Shown here in pieces: positions 7,983 to 16,413 of a stretch of DNA of 64,000 bases (the first letter of the stretch is position 1; each line of letters opens with the position of its first letter). A program made the position numbers and the translations under genes. The notes beneath the pieces are model-generated. The model made no database searches. It was not told the origin of the DNA and worked only from the letters and a program-made list of their open reading frames with translations. The DNA comes from Hymenobacter cellulosivorans (GTDB lineage: Bacteria; Bacteroidota; Bacteroidia; Cytophagales; Hymenobacteraceae): NCBI RefSeq assembly GCF_022919135.1, contig NZ_CP095049.1:1612001-1676000 (forward strand), given 5' to 3'.

Positions 7983-10900
7983 ATGCAGGACGTGGAAAAA
8001 GAGTTTGGACCGACCAGTTGGTCCATCAATAATAAAACGAGTATTTACATCATCACGCTGCTGCTGTGCGTGGCGGGGATTTTTGCCTACATCAAGCTGG
8101 GCAAGGAGAAATTCCCCGACATCGTGATTCCGCGCATCATCGTGGCCACCATTTACCCCGGCACCTCGCCGGCCGACATCGAGAACCTGGTGACGCGCCA
8201 GCTCGAAAAGGAAATCAAGAGCGTCAACGGGGTGAAGAAAATCAACTCCACCTCGAACCAGGACTATTGCATCGTGGACGTGGAGTTTAACTCCGGTGTC
8301 GACGTGCAGTACGCCAAGCAGCTCATCAAGGACGCCGTGGACAAGGCCAGCTCCGAGCTGCCCAACGACCTGCCCACGCCGCCCACCGTGCAGGAAGTAA
8401 ACCTGTCGGAGCTGCCGATTATGAACGTCAACCTGGCCGGTAACCTGCCCGCCGCTCAGCTCAAAAAGCTGGCCGACGACTTCCAGGACAAGATTGAGGC
8501 CCTGCCCGAAATCACCCGCGTGGACATCATCGGCGCTCTGGAGCAGCAGGTAAACGTGGACGTGGACCTCTATAAGCTGCGCGCCGCTCGTCTGGGCTTC
8601 GCCGACATTCAGAATGCCATTGCCCGCGAAAACATCACCATTTCGGGTGGCTCCATCGACGTAGGAGCCCAGAAGCGCGCCGTGCGCGTGGCCGGTCAGT
8701 ACGTGCGGGCCGCCGACATTGCCGACATTCAGATCAAGAACCTGAGCGGCTCGGCCGTGCGCCTCGGCGACATTGCCAACGTGGAAGATGCCTTCAAGGA
8801 CCGGGAATCCTTTGCCCGCCTCGACGGTAAAAACGCCATTACCCTGAACGTGGTGAAGCGCCAGGGCGAAAACCTGATTGACGCCTCCGACAAAATCAAG
8901 GAAATCGTAGACGACGCCAAGCAGACTCTGCCCAAGGAGCTCAAAATCACCATCACCGGCGACACCTCCAACGATACCCGCGTCACCCTGCACGACCTGA
9001 TCAACACCATCATCATCGGCTTCCTGCTGGTAACGCTGATTCTGATGTTCTTCATGGGTACCACCAACGCCCTGTTCGTGGGCTTGTCGGTGCCGATTTC
9101 GATGTTCCTGGCGTTCCTGCTCATTCCCGTGTTCGACTTCTCGCTGAACATGATTGTGCTCTTCGCCTTCCTGCTGGCCCTGGGTATTGTGGTGGATGAC
9201 GCCATTGTGGTGATTGAAAACACCCACCGCCTGCTCCACGAGCACCCCGAGCTGACCACGGCCCAGGCCGCCAAGTACGCCGCCGGCGAAGTATTCGTGC
9301 CAGTACTGGCTGGTACTTTGACTACGGTAGCACCTTTCGTACCGCTGCTGTTCTGGCCGGGCATCGTGGGTAGCTTCATGTTCTACCTCCCCGTGACGCT
9401 CATCATCACCCTGATGTCGTCCCTGGTCGTGGCTTTCATCATGAACCCGGTGTTTGCCGTGTCGTTCATGGAGCGCGAAGACCACCATACCGGCGAAAAG
9501 CCTAAGCTGACCAAGAACTTCCTGATTGCCATGGGCGTGCTGCTGGTTATTGCCCTGCTTGGCTACGTAGCCAGTTCGCCCTTCATCGGCAACCTGTTCA
9601 TTACCATCATCATCTTCTGCTTCCTCGACAAGTTTGTGTTTGTACACATGATTGCCGGGTTCCAGACCAAGGTGTTACCCCGCTTCATGGACGGCTACGC
9701 CAGCCTAGTGCGCATGGTCATCGGCGGCTCTATCTGGCGGCAGATCGGCATCGTCGCCAGCCTGATTGTGCTCTTCTTCCTCTCGATTGTGGCCGTAGGA
9801 GTGCGTAAGCCTAAAGTCGACTTCTTCCCCAAAGGTGACCCCAAGTTCATCTATACCTATCTGAAAATGCCGGTGGGTACGCGGGTTGAAGTAACCGACT
9901 CAATTGCCCAAATCCTTGAAAAGCGCATCTACGGCGTAATTGGCAACAACAACCCCGACGTAGAATCGGTGATTACCAACGTAGCCATTGGTGCCGCCGA
10001 CCCCGGCGAAGCCTCGGCTGCCGGTACCTCGCAGTCGAACCTGGCGAAGGTAGGCGTCGCCTTCAAAGAGCTCAGCGAGCGGAAGGGCCAGGCTACCAGC
10101 ATCTACATGGACAAAATCCGGGAGGTGGTAAAAGGTATTCCCGGCGCCGAAATTTCGGTTGACCAGGAATCGAGCGGTCCGCCCCAGGGCAAACCAATTG
10201 CCATTGAGGTTGTCGGCGACGATTACCAGGAACTGGCTAAGCTGTCGAAAGACGTGACCCGCTACATCAACTCGAAGAACATCGGTGGTATCGAGCAGCT
10301 GCGCTCCAACCTGGAGGACCGCAACCCCGAAATTGCCGTGAACATCGATCGGACTCGCGCCAACCGCGAAGGCATTAGCACCGCCCAGATCGGGGTGGAG
10401 GTTCGGACGGCCATCTACGGCTCGGAAGCCAGCAAATTCAAGACTTCCGACGACGACTATCCGATTCAGGTGCGCTACGCCAAACCCTACCGCGAAGACG
10501 TGGACGCCATCATGAACTCGCCGCTGACCTTCCGCGACGCGACGGGCCAGATGCGCCAGGTGCCGATTTCGTCGGTGGCCGATGTGAAGTACAGCACCAC
10601 CTACGGCGGCATCAAGCGCAAAGACGTGAAGCGGGTAATCACTATCTCCTCGAACGTGCTGAACGGCTTCACTGGCCCCGACGTGGTGGCGCAGGTGGAA
10701 AGAGCCCTGAAGGCCTATCCTACGCCTCCCGGTTACACTATCAAGATGGGTGGCGCCCAGGAAGACCAGCAGGAAACCAGCGACTTCCTCGGCGTAGCCG
10801 CCCTGGGTGCCATTGCCCTGATCTTCCTGATCCTGGTAACGCAGTTCAACTCGGTGAGCAAGCCGCTCATCATTCTCTCCGAAATCATCTTCTCGGTTAT

Positions 10901-11417
10901 CGGGGTAATGTTGGGCCTGGCCATTACGGGCATGAACATCAGTATCGTAATGACCGGGGTGGGTATCATCGCCCTGGCGGGTATCGTGGTGAAAAACGGT
11001 ATTCTGCTGGTTGAATTCACCGATATGCTCCGCTCTCAGGGTATGCCGCTGCGCGAAGCCATCATCCTGGCCGGCCGTACGCGTCTGAACCCGGTAATCC
11101 TGACGGCTACGGCCGCCACGTTGGGTTTGATTCCGCTGGCTATCGGTCTGAACATTGACTTCTACGAGCTGTTCAACTCCTTCGAGCCCCACTTCTTCAT
11201 TGGTGGCGAGTCGGTAACGTTCTGGGGCCCCCTGGCCTGGACCATCATTTTCGGCTTGGTGTTTGCCACCGGTATCACCCTTCTGGTAGTGCCCGTTATG
11301 TACCTGATCAGCGAAAAGCTGCGGGAAAAAATAACTGGTCGCTCGGCAGACCACTTTGCAACCGATTCGACTAAAACTGACTCTCCAGTTCGGAGAGAAG
11401 TGTTGGCCGAAGCGTAA
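7983..11417 (+). CDS. RND family inner membrane efflux transporter
   Basis: The 1144-residue proton-driven pump resembles AcrB/HAE1. The proton-relay aspartate pair lies in GIVVDDAIVVIENTH (about residues 401-415), and two large periplasmic loops follow the first and seventh helices. Unlike AcrB, the mid-protein linker (about residues 510-560) contains extra hydrophobic segments (FLIAMGVLLVIALLGYVA and NLFITIIIFCFLDKFVF), so this pump probably has more than 12 membrane helices. It is encoded 72 bases after the adaptor and works with it and TolC. Substrate is unknown; drug or lipid-like compounds are typical. Confidence 0.93.
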   Translation: MQDVEKEFGPTSWSINNKTSIYIITLLLCVAGIFAYIKLGKEKFPDIVIPRIIVATIYPGTSPADIENLVTRQLEKEIKSVNGVKKINSTSNQDYCIVDVEFNSGVDVQYAKQLIKDAVDKASSELPNDLPTPPTVQEVNLSELPIMNVNLAGNLPAAQLKKLADDFQDKIEALPEITRVDIIGALEQQVNVDVDLYKLRAARLGFADIQNAIARENITISGGSIDVGAQKRAVRVAGQYVRAADIADIQIKNLSGSAVRLGDIANVEDAFKDRESFARLDGKNAITLNVVKRQGENLIDASDKIKEIVDDAKQTLPKELKITITGDTSNDTRVTLHDLINTIIIGFLLVTLILMFFMGTTNALFVGLSVPISMFLAFLLIPVFDFSLNMIVLFAFLLALGIVVDDAIVVIENTHRLLHEHPELTTAQAAKYAAGEVFVPVLAGTLTTVAPFVPLLFWPGIVGSFMFYLPVTLIITLMSSLVVAFIMNPVFAVSFMEREDHHTGEKPKLTKNFLIAMGVLLVIALLGYVASSPFIGNLFITIIIFCFLDKFVFVHMIAGFQTKVLPRFMDGYASLVRMVIGGSIWRQIGIVASLIVLFFLSIVAVGVRKPKVDFFPKGDPKFIYTYLKMPVGTRVEVTDSIAQILEKRIYGVIGNNNPDVESVITNVAIGAADPGEASAAGTSQSNLAKVGVAFKELSERKGQATSIYMDKIREVVKGIPGAEISVDQESSGPPQGKPIAIEVVGDDYQELAKLSKDVTRYINSKNIGGIEQLRSNLEDRNPEIAVNIDRTRANREGISTAQIGVEVRTAIYGSEASKFKTSDDDYPIQVRYAKPYREDVDAIMNSPLTFRDATGQMRQVPISSVADVKYSTTYGGIKRKDVKRVITISSNVLNGFTGPDVVAQVERALKAYPTPPGYTIKMGGAQEDQQETSDFLGVAALGAIALIFLILVTQFNSVSKPLIILSEIIFSVIGVMLGLAITGMNISIVMTGVGIIALAGIVVKNGILLVEFTDMLRSQGMPLREAIILAGRTRLNPVILTATAATLGLIPLAIGLNIDFYELFNSFEPHFFIGGESVTFWGPLAWTIIFGLVFATGITLLVVPVMYLISEKLREKITGRSADHFATDSTKTDSPVRREVLAEA

Positions 11418-11463
11418 CCTCCATTCTCCGCCCCTTTAACCCCTTGGTTCAACGTCGTTCATT

Positions 11464-11736
11464 ATGCGTTCTTCAACGACTTCCGCCCCCAAATCCATTC
11501 AGCAGCAGGTGCTGCGAATTATCAGCAAGCGTAAAGCCATTAAACCAACTCGCTTGCGCGTGAGCAGCAACCTGAGCCAGGAATTGGGCTTCGATACGGT
11601 AGATGTCGTGGATATCATCCTCGAGATTGAGCGTAACTTTCACATCACCATCCCCGATGAAGTGCCGTTGAGCACCGTCGGCGACTTTGTGACCTATGTG
11701 GCTACCCACACGCCCTCCCACGATTGGGCCGCGTAA
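11464..11736 (+). CDS. Acyl-carrier-like small protein lacking the phosphopantetheine serine
   Basis: The 90-residue product aligns well with acyl carrier proteins, including LSQELGFD, IERNFHITIPDE and a final TVGDFVTYV helix. At the prosthetic-group site, however, the usual DSL is DTV: GADSLDTVEL of E. coli AcpP corresponds to GFDTVDVVDI here. Threonine is not a known substrate for holo-ACP synthases, so it probably cannot carry an acyl chain in the normal way. It starts 46 bases after the RND pump gene and is followed by a terminator, so it is the last gene of the efflux operon. A structural or regulatory role is possible. No function is assigned. Confidence 0.82.
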   Translation: MRSSTTSAPKSIQQQVLRIISKRKAIKPTRLRVSSNLSQELGFDTVDVVDIILEIERNFHITIPDEVPLSTVGDFVTYVATHTPSHDWAA

Positions 11737-11760
11737 CCACTTCGCTCCGTATTACACATA

Positions 11761-11794
11761 AAAAGGCTCCCAACGCAGGTTGGGAGCCTTTTTT
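11761..11794. terminator. Terminator between the efflux operon and the DUF1232 gene
   Basis: AAGGCTCCCAAC and GTTGGGAGCCTT form a perfect 12-base stem with a GCAG loop. It has a T run on the plus strand and an A run on the other side, so it can act in both directions between two convergent genes. Confidence 0.9.
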
Positions 11795-11815
11795 ATGGCT
11801 AGTTGCTAAAGTTGC

Positions 11816-12634
11816 TTAACGCACGTTGCCGCCGTTGTCCAGGGCTCCGTCGTTGCCTTGACGGCTGCTGTCGCCGCGGTTGGCAATGTCATCAGCGTGG
11901 GGCTTCACGTCTTCGTTCGGGGCTGGGTCCGTGGGGCCGGTCAGGCTGGGGTTGGGGTTGCTGCTGTCGGGGGAGGAGATGCCCGAATCCGTGTCCGAAA
12001 CCCGGCTGTTGGTGGGCTGACCCAGATCAACCTTGCCGGCGCGCTTCGTGGACTCCTTGGTTTCGACAGCCGGACCAGTGCCCATCAGGGCGCCGTCCGA
12101 GGTCTGATGAAACGAGTGCTCGGGCTTGGGCCCGGAGTTGGCCGTAGTGCCGTCCGACGACTGCATAGTAGTAGCCGGGCCGGGCTTGATGTCGGTAGCT
12201 TCGGTTACCACGATGGGGCGGCTCCGTTCCCATTCCTTAAACTTGTCCATTTCGCCGGTCAGGGTGCTGGTAAACCACGCTACCAGAGCTACGTCGTCGA
12301 GCAGGCCCAGCACCGGGATGAAGTCCGGAATCAAGTCAATTGGGCTCAGAAAGTAGATGACCACGGCAATAGCGGCCACGATGGTGGGCGTAGGCAAGCC
12401 GGTATATTCGCCCGAAACCGACGTTTTGATCAGGCGGAACAGGATTTGCAGGTTTTCCCAGGCCTCATGAGCCATGGTGCCCACGTCGTTCTTTTCACTG
12501 GCTTTCTGGTAGGCATCGTTCAGCAACTGCTTCACGCGCGTGGGCCGTTTGATATAGTCCTCGGCTTTGCCAAGGAACTTCTTGAAGAGTAGGGAGCCGG
12601 CAATGTCGGAGCCTTTGGGGTTATTCTTATCCAT
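11816..12634 (-). CDS. DUF1232 (YkvA-like) membrane-associated protein with a disordered tail
   Basis: Residues about 40-150 contain the DUF1232 signature, a short hydrophobic stretch with DLIPDFIPVLGLLDDVALV. The C-terminal 120 residues are low complexity and rich in Ser, Pro, Gly, Thr and Asp, probably disordered. The family has no established biochemical function. The gene is monocistronic on the minus strand and shares the bidirectional terminator at its 3' end with the efflux operon. The long tail is not part of the usual domain. Confidence 0.8.
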   Translation of the reverse strand: MDKNNPKGSDIAGSLLFKKFLGKAEDYIKRPTRVKQLLNDAYQKASEKNDVGTMAHEAWENLQILFRLIKTSVSGEYTGLPTPTIVAAIAVVIYFLSPIDLIPDFIPVLGLLDDVALVAWFTSTLTGEMDKFKEWERSRPIVVTEATDIKPGPATTMQSSDGTTANSGPKPEHSFHQTSDGALMGTGPAVETKESTKRAGKVDLGQPTNSRVSDTDSGISSPDSSNPNPSLTGPTDPAPNEDVKPHADDIANRGDSSRQGNDGALDNGGNVR

Positions 12635-12763
12635 GGGGAGAGGGGTAAATTTGGGGCCAAGCTACAAAATGAGCGCCTGACTGTGGGCGTTTCACTATAT
12701 ACGCCCTAATACTGGTTCGGCGCAAAATGGTTATTGCTACCGCTAGCCAGGCTGAAAACGACA

Positions 12764-12790
12764 AAAGCCCCGTTCGAGGAACGGGGCTTT
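12764..12790 (-). terminator. Terminator of the NlpC/P60 gene
   Basis: AAAGCCCCGTTC and GAACGGGGCTTT form a perfect 12-base stem with a GAG loop, 26 bases downstream of the NlpC/P60 stop codon. On the minus strand the stem ends in TTTTG. Confidence 0.85.
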
Positions 12791-12816
12791 GCTACTGAGG
12801 TACGGTCGGCGGCCGG

Positions 12817-13428
12817 TTAGTTGAGGTCTACGCGGCCGGCGGCGTAGAAGTTGCGGTGGTAGTAAGGCTGGTTCAGCGAGCTGATCATCACGCCCCCGTT
12901 GGTGGCCGAGTGAGCAAACTTGCCATCCTGCAGGTAGATACCGACGTGGTAAATGGGCTGACCGGGCCCACGGCGGAAGAATACCAGGTCGCCGCTCTGC
13001 ATTTCATCTTTGCCCACGCGCTTTACCTTCTCAAACATCGAGCGGGAGCTGCGCTGCAGGGTGATGCCGTATACTTCTTTAAAAACGCGGGTTACGAAGC
13101 CGGAGCAGTCGGTGCCCGACTTGGAGTTGCTGCCGTAGCGGTAGGGCGTCCCGATCCAATCGGCGACGGTACGGAGCAGGTTCTGGTCTTCGTTGTAGGT
13201 GAGCTTCAGGCCCAGGGCCTGGGAGTAGTGGCTATAAGCAACGGAGTCGCTGGAAGTAGCCAGGGGGTGGTTTTCATCCCCATTGTCGCCCGAAAAGTCG
13301 GGTAGGAGGGAAGCAGTGGCTACTACAGAGGCACCGCCAAGGGTATTAGAAGATTCGGGAGCGTATTCGAAGAAAAAAGAGAGGGCCAGCGAGGCAGCGG
13401 CGAGGCAATACAGGATACTGTTTTTCAT
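12817..13428 (-). CDS. Secreted NlpC/P60 family cell-wall peptidase
   Basis: This is a cysteine peptidase expected to cut peptidoglycan stem peptides in the periplasm. From the ATG at 13428 the product is 203 residues with an N-terminal hydrophobic signal. Catalytic motifs are TDCSGF (Cys108), YHVGIYL (His161) and FAHS (His173), in the family's normal order. A longer frame to 13485 would add a poor N-terminus ahead of the signal. It stands alone, with its own terminator, and diverges from the HExxH gene across a 314-base AT-rich gap. Confidence 0.92.
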   Translation of the reverse strand: MKNSILYCLAAASLALSFFFEYAPESSNTLGGASVVATASLLPDFSGDNGDENHPLATSSDSVAYSHYSQALGLKLTYNEDQNLLRTVADWIGTPYRYGSNSKSGTDCSGFVTRVFKEVYGITLQRSSRSMFEKVKRVGKDEMQSGDLVFFRRGPGQPIYHVGIYLQDGKFAHSATNGGVMISSLNQPYYHRNFYAAGRVDLN

Positions 13429-13742
13429 TGTCCGTCGTAGGGTGGCAAAATCTCCGTTTCCGAGGCAGCAGGGAAGCCGAAGCACTTTGTTTTTTCGTGA
13501 GGTTTGGGTTCCTTAAACCACCGAAAAGGAAATCGATTGAAGAGGTAATCCGGGTTGAAAACAGACGGTTTCTGCCTTCCCCGTTTGTTAAAGCTAAGCC
13601 AATAAATTTTAAACGTCCTAGTTTTTACCCCAAAGTCGCCAAAAGTTCTTTATAAAGTATAATATTATATCAGAATAATAGTTGAGCTCGATGCAACTGC
13701 TCATCTAGAATAGGCGTATACTCGGCCCTCAGTTTTTGCCCT
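13429..13742. other. Intergenic region with an AT-rich island
   Basis: No gene is visible between the divergent NlpC/P60 and HExxH genes. The stretch 13590-13690 is much richer in A and T than the rest of the window and contains a 12-base AT palindrome (TATAATATTATA, 13658-13669). It presumably holds the two divergent promoters, but I see no perfect TAnnTTTG box. Confidence 0.5.
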
Positions 13743-14105
13743 ATGGAATTGCCCCATATTGTTGAGAATTCGCCCTGGGCGCGCATCGCCCGGCTCAAGC
13801 TCAAAGCAGGTAGCGTGGCTATGGTGCTGGGCAACAGCATTCACCTGAGCGGAGCCACTCGGGAGCAGTTCCTGAGTGACCCATACTGGGTGGCCCACGA
13901 GATGGAACACATCCGCCAGTTTCAGGAGTATGGCCGCCTGGGTTTTCTGTGGCGCTACCTGCGCGACTGGGCCAAGCACGGCTACTACAACATTCCCTTC
14001 GAAGTGCAGGCCCGCGAAGCCGGAGAGCGGGACGCAGTGCTCTACGCCGCCGGCCGCCCCTTGCCCGGCCCCGAGCAGCGCCACCCCACGCCGAAGGTGA
14101 AATAG
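13743..14105 (+). CDS. Small DUF4157-like protein with an HExxH motif
   Basis: The 120-residue product contains WVAHEMEHIRQF, a zincin-type HExxH motif, followed by a GYYNIPFEVQAREAGE segment. Its second glutamate is well placed to be a third metal ligand. This arrangement resembles the DUF4157 group of small putative metallopeptidases. There is no signal peptide, so it is probably cytoplasmic. It stands alone. Its TAG stop codon begins the left arm of octamer-repeat element C. Peptidase activity is not shown; it could be an inactive fold relative. Confidence 0.75.
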   Translation: MELPHIVENSPWARIARLKLKAGSVAMVLGNSIHLSGATREQFLSDPYWVAHEMEHIRQFQEYGRLGFLWRYLRDWAKHGYYNIPFEVQAREAGERDAVLYAAGRPLPGPEQRHPTPKVK

Positions 14106-14350
14106 TGAAATGGCGAAATGGTGAGTTTTTGAAGTTCTGTCATTGCGGGCAGGAGCTCCACTCCCCGCGCTAAGCAGCATCAAGTCTTCCTATGCGCAGC
14201 TAGTTCCGGCTGTATAAATAGAAAGCCCTTTCCCGTATCAAACAGGAAAGGGCTTGTCACTTCAAGGATACTCAGCACAATTAAGGGCGAGCAGTGCTGA
14301 GTTACACGTCATAGAACGGCAACTCACTATCTCACCATCTCGCCATTTAC
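14101..14350. repeat. Inverted octamer-repeat element C with widely spaced arms
   Basis: The left arm (14101-14128) follows the TAG stop of the HExxH gene and reads in TGAAATGG-type units. The right arm (14320-14350) is its reverse complement and overlaps the TAA stop of the SDR gene (14347-14349). About 190 bases lie between the arms, including an ordinary terminator hairpin at 14225-14255. Confidence 0.7.
14225..14256. terminator. Terminator hairpin between convergent genes
   Basis: AAGCCCTTTCC and GGAAAGGGCTT form a perfect 11-base stem with an 11-base loop. It lies between the 3' ends of the HExxH gene (+) and the SDR gene (-), nested inside octamer-repeat element C. The T tail is weak. 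Confidence 0.65.
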
Positions 14351-15081
14351 AAAGCCGCCAAGCGGCCGCCGTCGACGGCCAGCGTAGAGCCGTTGATGAA
14401 GTTGGCCTCGGGGGAAGCCAGGAAGCAGATGGCGGCCGACAGCTCTTCGGGCGTGCCCACTTGGCCGGTAATCTGCTCTTTGCCGCTCTTCACATTGGGG
14501 TTGCTCCACAGCATGGGCGTATCCACGGCGCCGGGCGCAATGGCGTTGATACGGGCCTGGGTGTGCGGTATTTCTAGGCTCAGGCCGCGCACAAAGGCCT
14601 CAATGGCACCTTTGCTGGCCGCGTAGGGCACCACGTTGGGAGTAGTCTGGTGCGCGTGCACCGAGCTAATGACGACGATGCTGCCGCCCTTCATGTGGGG
14701 CAGGCAGAGCTGACAAAGGCGGAAAAATGCCCGTAGGTTCACCGTCATTAGAGTGTCCCACTGTTTGGGGTCGAGCTTTAGAATGGGCTCGAAGGTCATC
14801 ATAGCCGCGTCATTCACAAGCACGTCGATGCGCTGCCAGGTGGCCAGGGTGCGTTCCACGGCCCGCCGCAGCTGGGCATCCTTGCCAACGTCGGTACGAA
14901 TAAAAATAGCCTCGCCCTGCTCCGCCTTGATGTCGCGCACTACCTCGCGGCCTTCTTCGGCGTTGCGGCCCAGCACGGCCACCTTCCCCCCTTCGCGGGC
15001 TAGCTGCATGGCCGTGGCGCGGCCAATGCCGGAAGTAGCACCGGTTACAAAGCATACCTTATCCTGAAAACGCTTTTCCAT
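14347..15081 (-). CDS. Short-chain dehydrogenase/reductase (SDR)
   Basis: This is a classical NAD(P)-dependent SDR of 244 residues. It shows the cofactor motif TGATSGIG near residue 14, an NAA-type motif written VNDAAMM (usual NNAG changed to NDAA), the catalytic Ser in VISSVHAH and YAASK. Near the C-terminus ASPEANFINGSTLAVDGG is typical of oxidoreductases annotated as FabG-like. Substrate cannot be predicted. It is a single gene convergent with the HExxH gene, with a 349-base gap upstream. Confidence 0.93.
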   Translation of the reverse strand: MEKRFQDKVCFVTGATSGIGRATAMQLAREGGKVAVLGRNAEEGREVVRDIKAEQGEAIFIRTDVGKDAQLRRAVERTLATWQRIDVLVNDAAMMTFEPILKLDPKQWDTLMTVNLRAFFRLCQLCLPHMKGGSIVVISSVHAHQTTPNVVPYAASKGAIEAFVRGLSLEIPHTQARINAIAPGAVDTPMLWSNPNVKSGKEQITGQVGTPEELSAAICFLASPEANFINGSTLAVDGGRLAAL

Positions 15082-15430
15082 CGTGATTTTCTAATTAGCT
15101 GATACGAACAACTTACGGCGGACCGCTTTGCAAAGACGGGTAGCCCGGTATTTGGTTGTGTTGTTAGAGCAAGCTGAGCCGTAAGGGCTCGTTTCGGTCT
15201 GGCATTTACTCTAAAGTACCGCCGGAAAATGGCTGAAGCTGCTGGCAGTGTTAGGGTTGCAGCAGACTGCGGTAAAACTCAACCGTGGTGCGCAACTGTA
15301 AGCCAAGTCAAGGGTAGATTAGGAATAAAAAGAGGTTTTTTATGAAACCTCTGGGCCAGGGTTTACGAATAGAGACACACTTAGCCTGACGGCTAAGCGA
15401 ATTTTTGCCGTACTAACCCACGTATTTGTC
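15082..15430. other. Intergenic region with two hairpins upstream of the Ser-rich gene
   Basis: No gene is visible. Two hairpins lie near the Ser-rich gene: AGAGGTTT/AAACCTCT at 15331-15352, which has a T-rich tail on the minus strand (15323-15330), and CTTAGCC/GGCTAAG at 15380-15397, which is followed by TTTTT on the plus strand. They look like back-to-back weak terminators. No clear promoter box was found. Confidence 0.5.
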
Positions 15431-16216
15431 ATGGAAAACAAGCAGAATCAACCCACCTCGGGTGCCAACGCTACCGGTACCAGCAAATCTGCCAATGCCT
15501 CTTCTCAGCAGTCCAGCAACTCCGCTTCGCAAGGCGCTGCTGACTCCCAAAATACTGCCGCTTCTACCTCCAGCTCCAGCTCGTCGGTAGGTGGCTCGCA
15601 AAATACCCGCACCGCTACTTCGGAATCATCAGCTAACCGCACAAGCGCCAGCATGACCGACCAGTCGCGCAACCAAGAACAAGACCAGAACCGCAGCCAG
15701 AGCAACCAGCAAGGCGCTCAGTCGTGGACGAACATTTCATCCTGGCTCGATGGCAGCAAGGAGATTCCGCAGTCGGTGAAAGACTTCGGCACTAAAGCCC
15801 TCGACCAAGTAAACAAGCTCAGCACCACCCAGAAAGTAGTAGGCGGTGCCCTGCTGCTGGGCGGTATCGGCTGGCTCTCGCTGCGCTCGGGCGGCAAATC
15901 GTCGTCGAGCCGGGACAGCTACCGCTCAAAATCGGGCTCGGACTATAGCTCAGGCAAGTCGTACAGCTCCGGTAACAAAGATTATCTGAACAGCTATGGC
16001 TCAGACGGCCGCAACAGCGCCTCCAGCCGCTCGGGCCGCTCGGGCTCTGATTCGAGCTACGGCTCGGGTGCTTCTTCGGACTACCGCTCGTCGGGCTCCA
16101 ATTCTGATTACCGTTCTTCCTCATCTTCGAGCAAAGACTCAGGCTACCGTAGCGGCAGCGCCAACACCAGCGCTTCGTCGAGCCTGGGTGATGATGACTA
16201 CAGCGGCAACCTGTAA
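15431..16216 (+). CDS. Serine-rich low-complexity protein with one membrane segment
   Basis: The 261-residue product is unrecognised. Residues 1-95 are Ser, Asn, Gln, Ala and Thr rich and probably disordered. Residues about 97-130 are ordered (SWLDGSKEIPQSVKDFGTKA). A single hydrophobic helix follows (VVGGALLLGGIGWLSL, about residues 136-152), and the last 105 residues are Ser, Gly, Tyr and Arg repeats such as DYRSSGSNSDYRSS. It has no signal peptide at the N-terminus. The pattern suggests a membrane-anchored protein with flexible arms, perhaps stress related, but this is only inference. It is monocistronic, with hairpins in its leader and a terminator after it. Confidence 0.75.
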   Translation: MENKQNQPTSGANATGTSKSANASSQQSSNSASQGAADSQNTAASTSSSSSSVGGSQNTRTATSESSANRTSASMTDQSRNQEQDQNRSQSNQQGAQSWTNISSWLDGSKEIPQSVKDFGTKALDQVNKLSTTQKVVGGALLLGGIGWLSLRSGGKSSSSRDSYRSKSGSDYSSGKSYSSGNKDYLNSYGSDGRNSASSRSGRSGSDSSYGSGASSDYRSSGSNSDYRSSSSSSKDSGYRSGSANTSASSSLGDDDYSGNL

Positions 16217-16239
16217 ATCGGGGCTGTTACTTAAGTAAG

Positions 16240-16271
16240 AAAGCCGGGGGCAATAGCCTCCGGCTTTTTTT
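16240..16271 (+). terminator. Terminator of the Ser-rich gene
   Basis: AAAGCCGG and CCGGCTTT pair around a loop that can extend the stem further (GGGC with GCCT). Seven Ts follow. It lies 23 bases after the stop codon. Confidence 0.85.
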
Positions 16272-16413
16272 ATGTTCTGGCACTAACCTCCGCGGGGTGC
16301 TCGAGCCATACGAAGGCAAATCGGGCGGCCTGAGTACAGCTTCAGGATTTACCCAGAAAGCACTGGTTACTTGCTTCTTTCGTAGCTCAGGGGTTGGGCA
16401 CGTCTGCCGGTTT

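Noticed and set aside
6255..9647. Two long minus-strand frames (560-569 residues) opposite the TolC, adaptor and RND genes
   Set aside because: They mirror codon structure of the plus-strand efflux genes and are rich in His, Gly, Val and Gln with no recognisable motif.
9900..11354. 484-residue minus-strand frame opposite the RND gene
   Set aside because: Shadow of a clearly conserved pump gene.
13658..13669. AT palindrome as a replication origin or attachment site
   Set aside because: It is a single 12-base palindrome with no DnaA boxes, no integrase and no direct repeats nearby.
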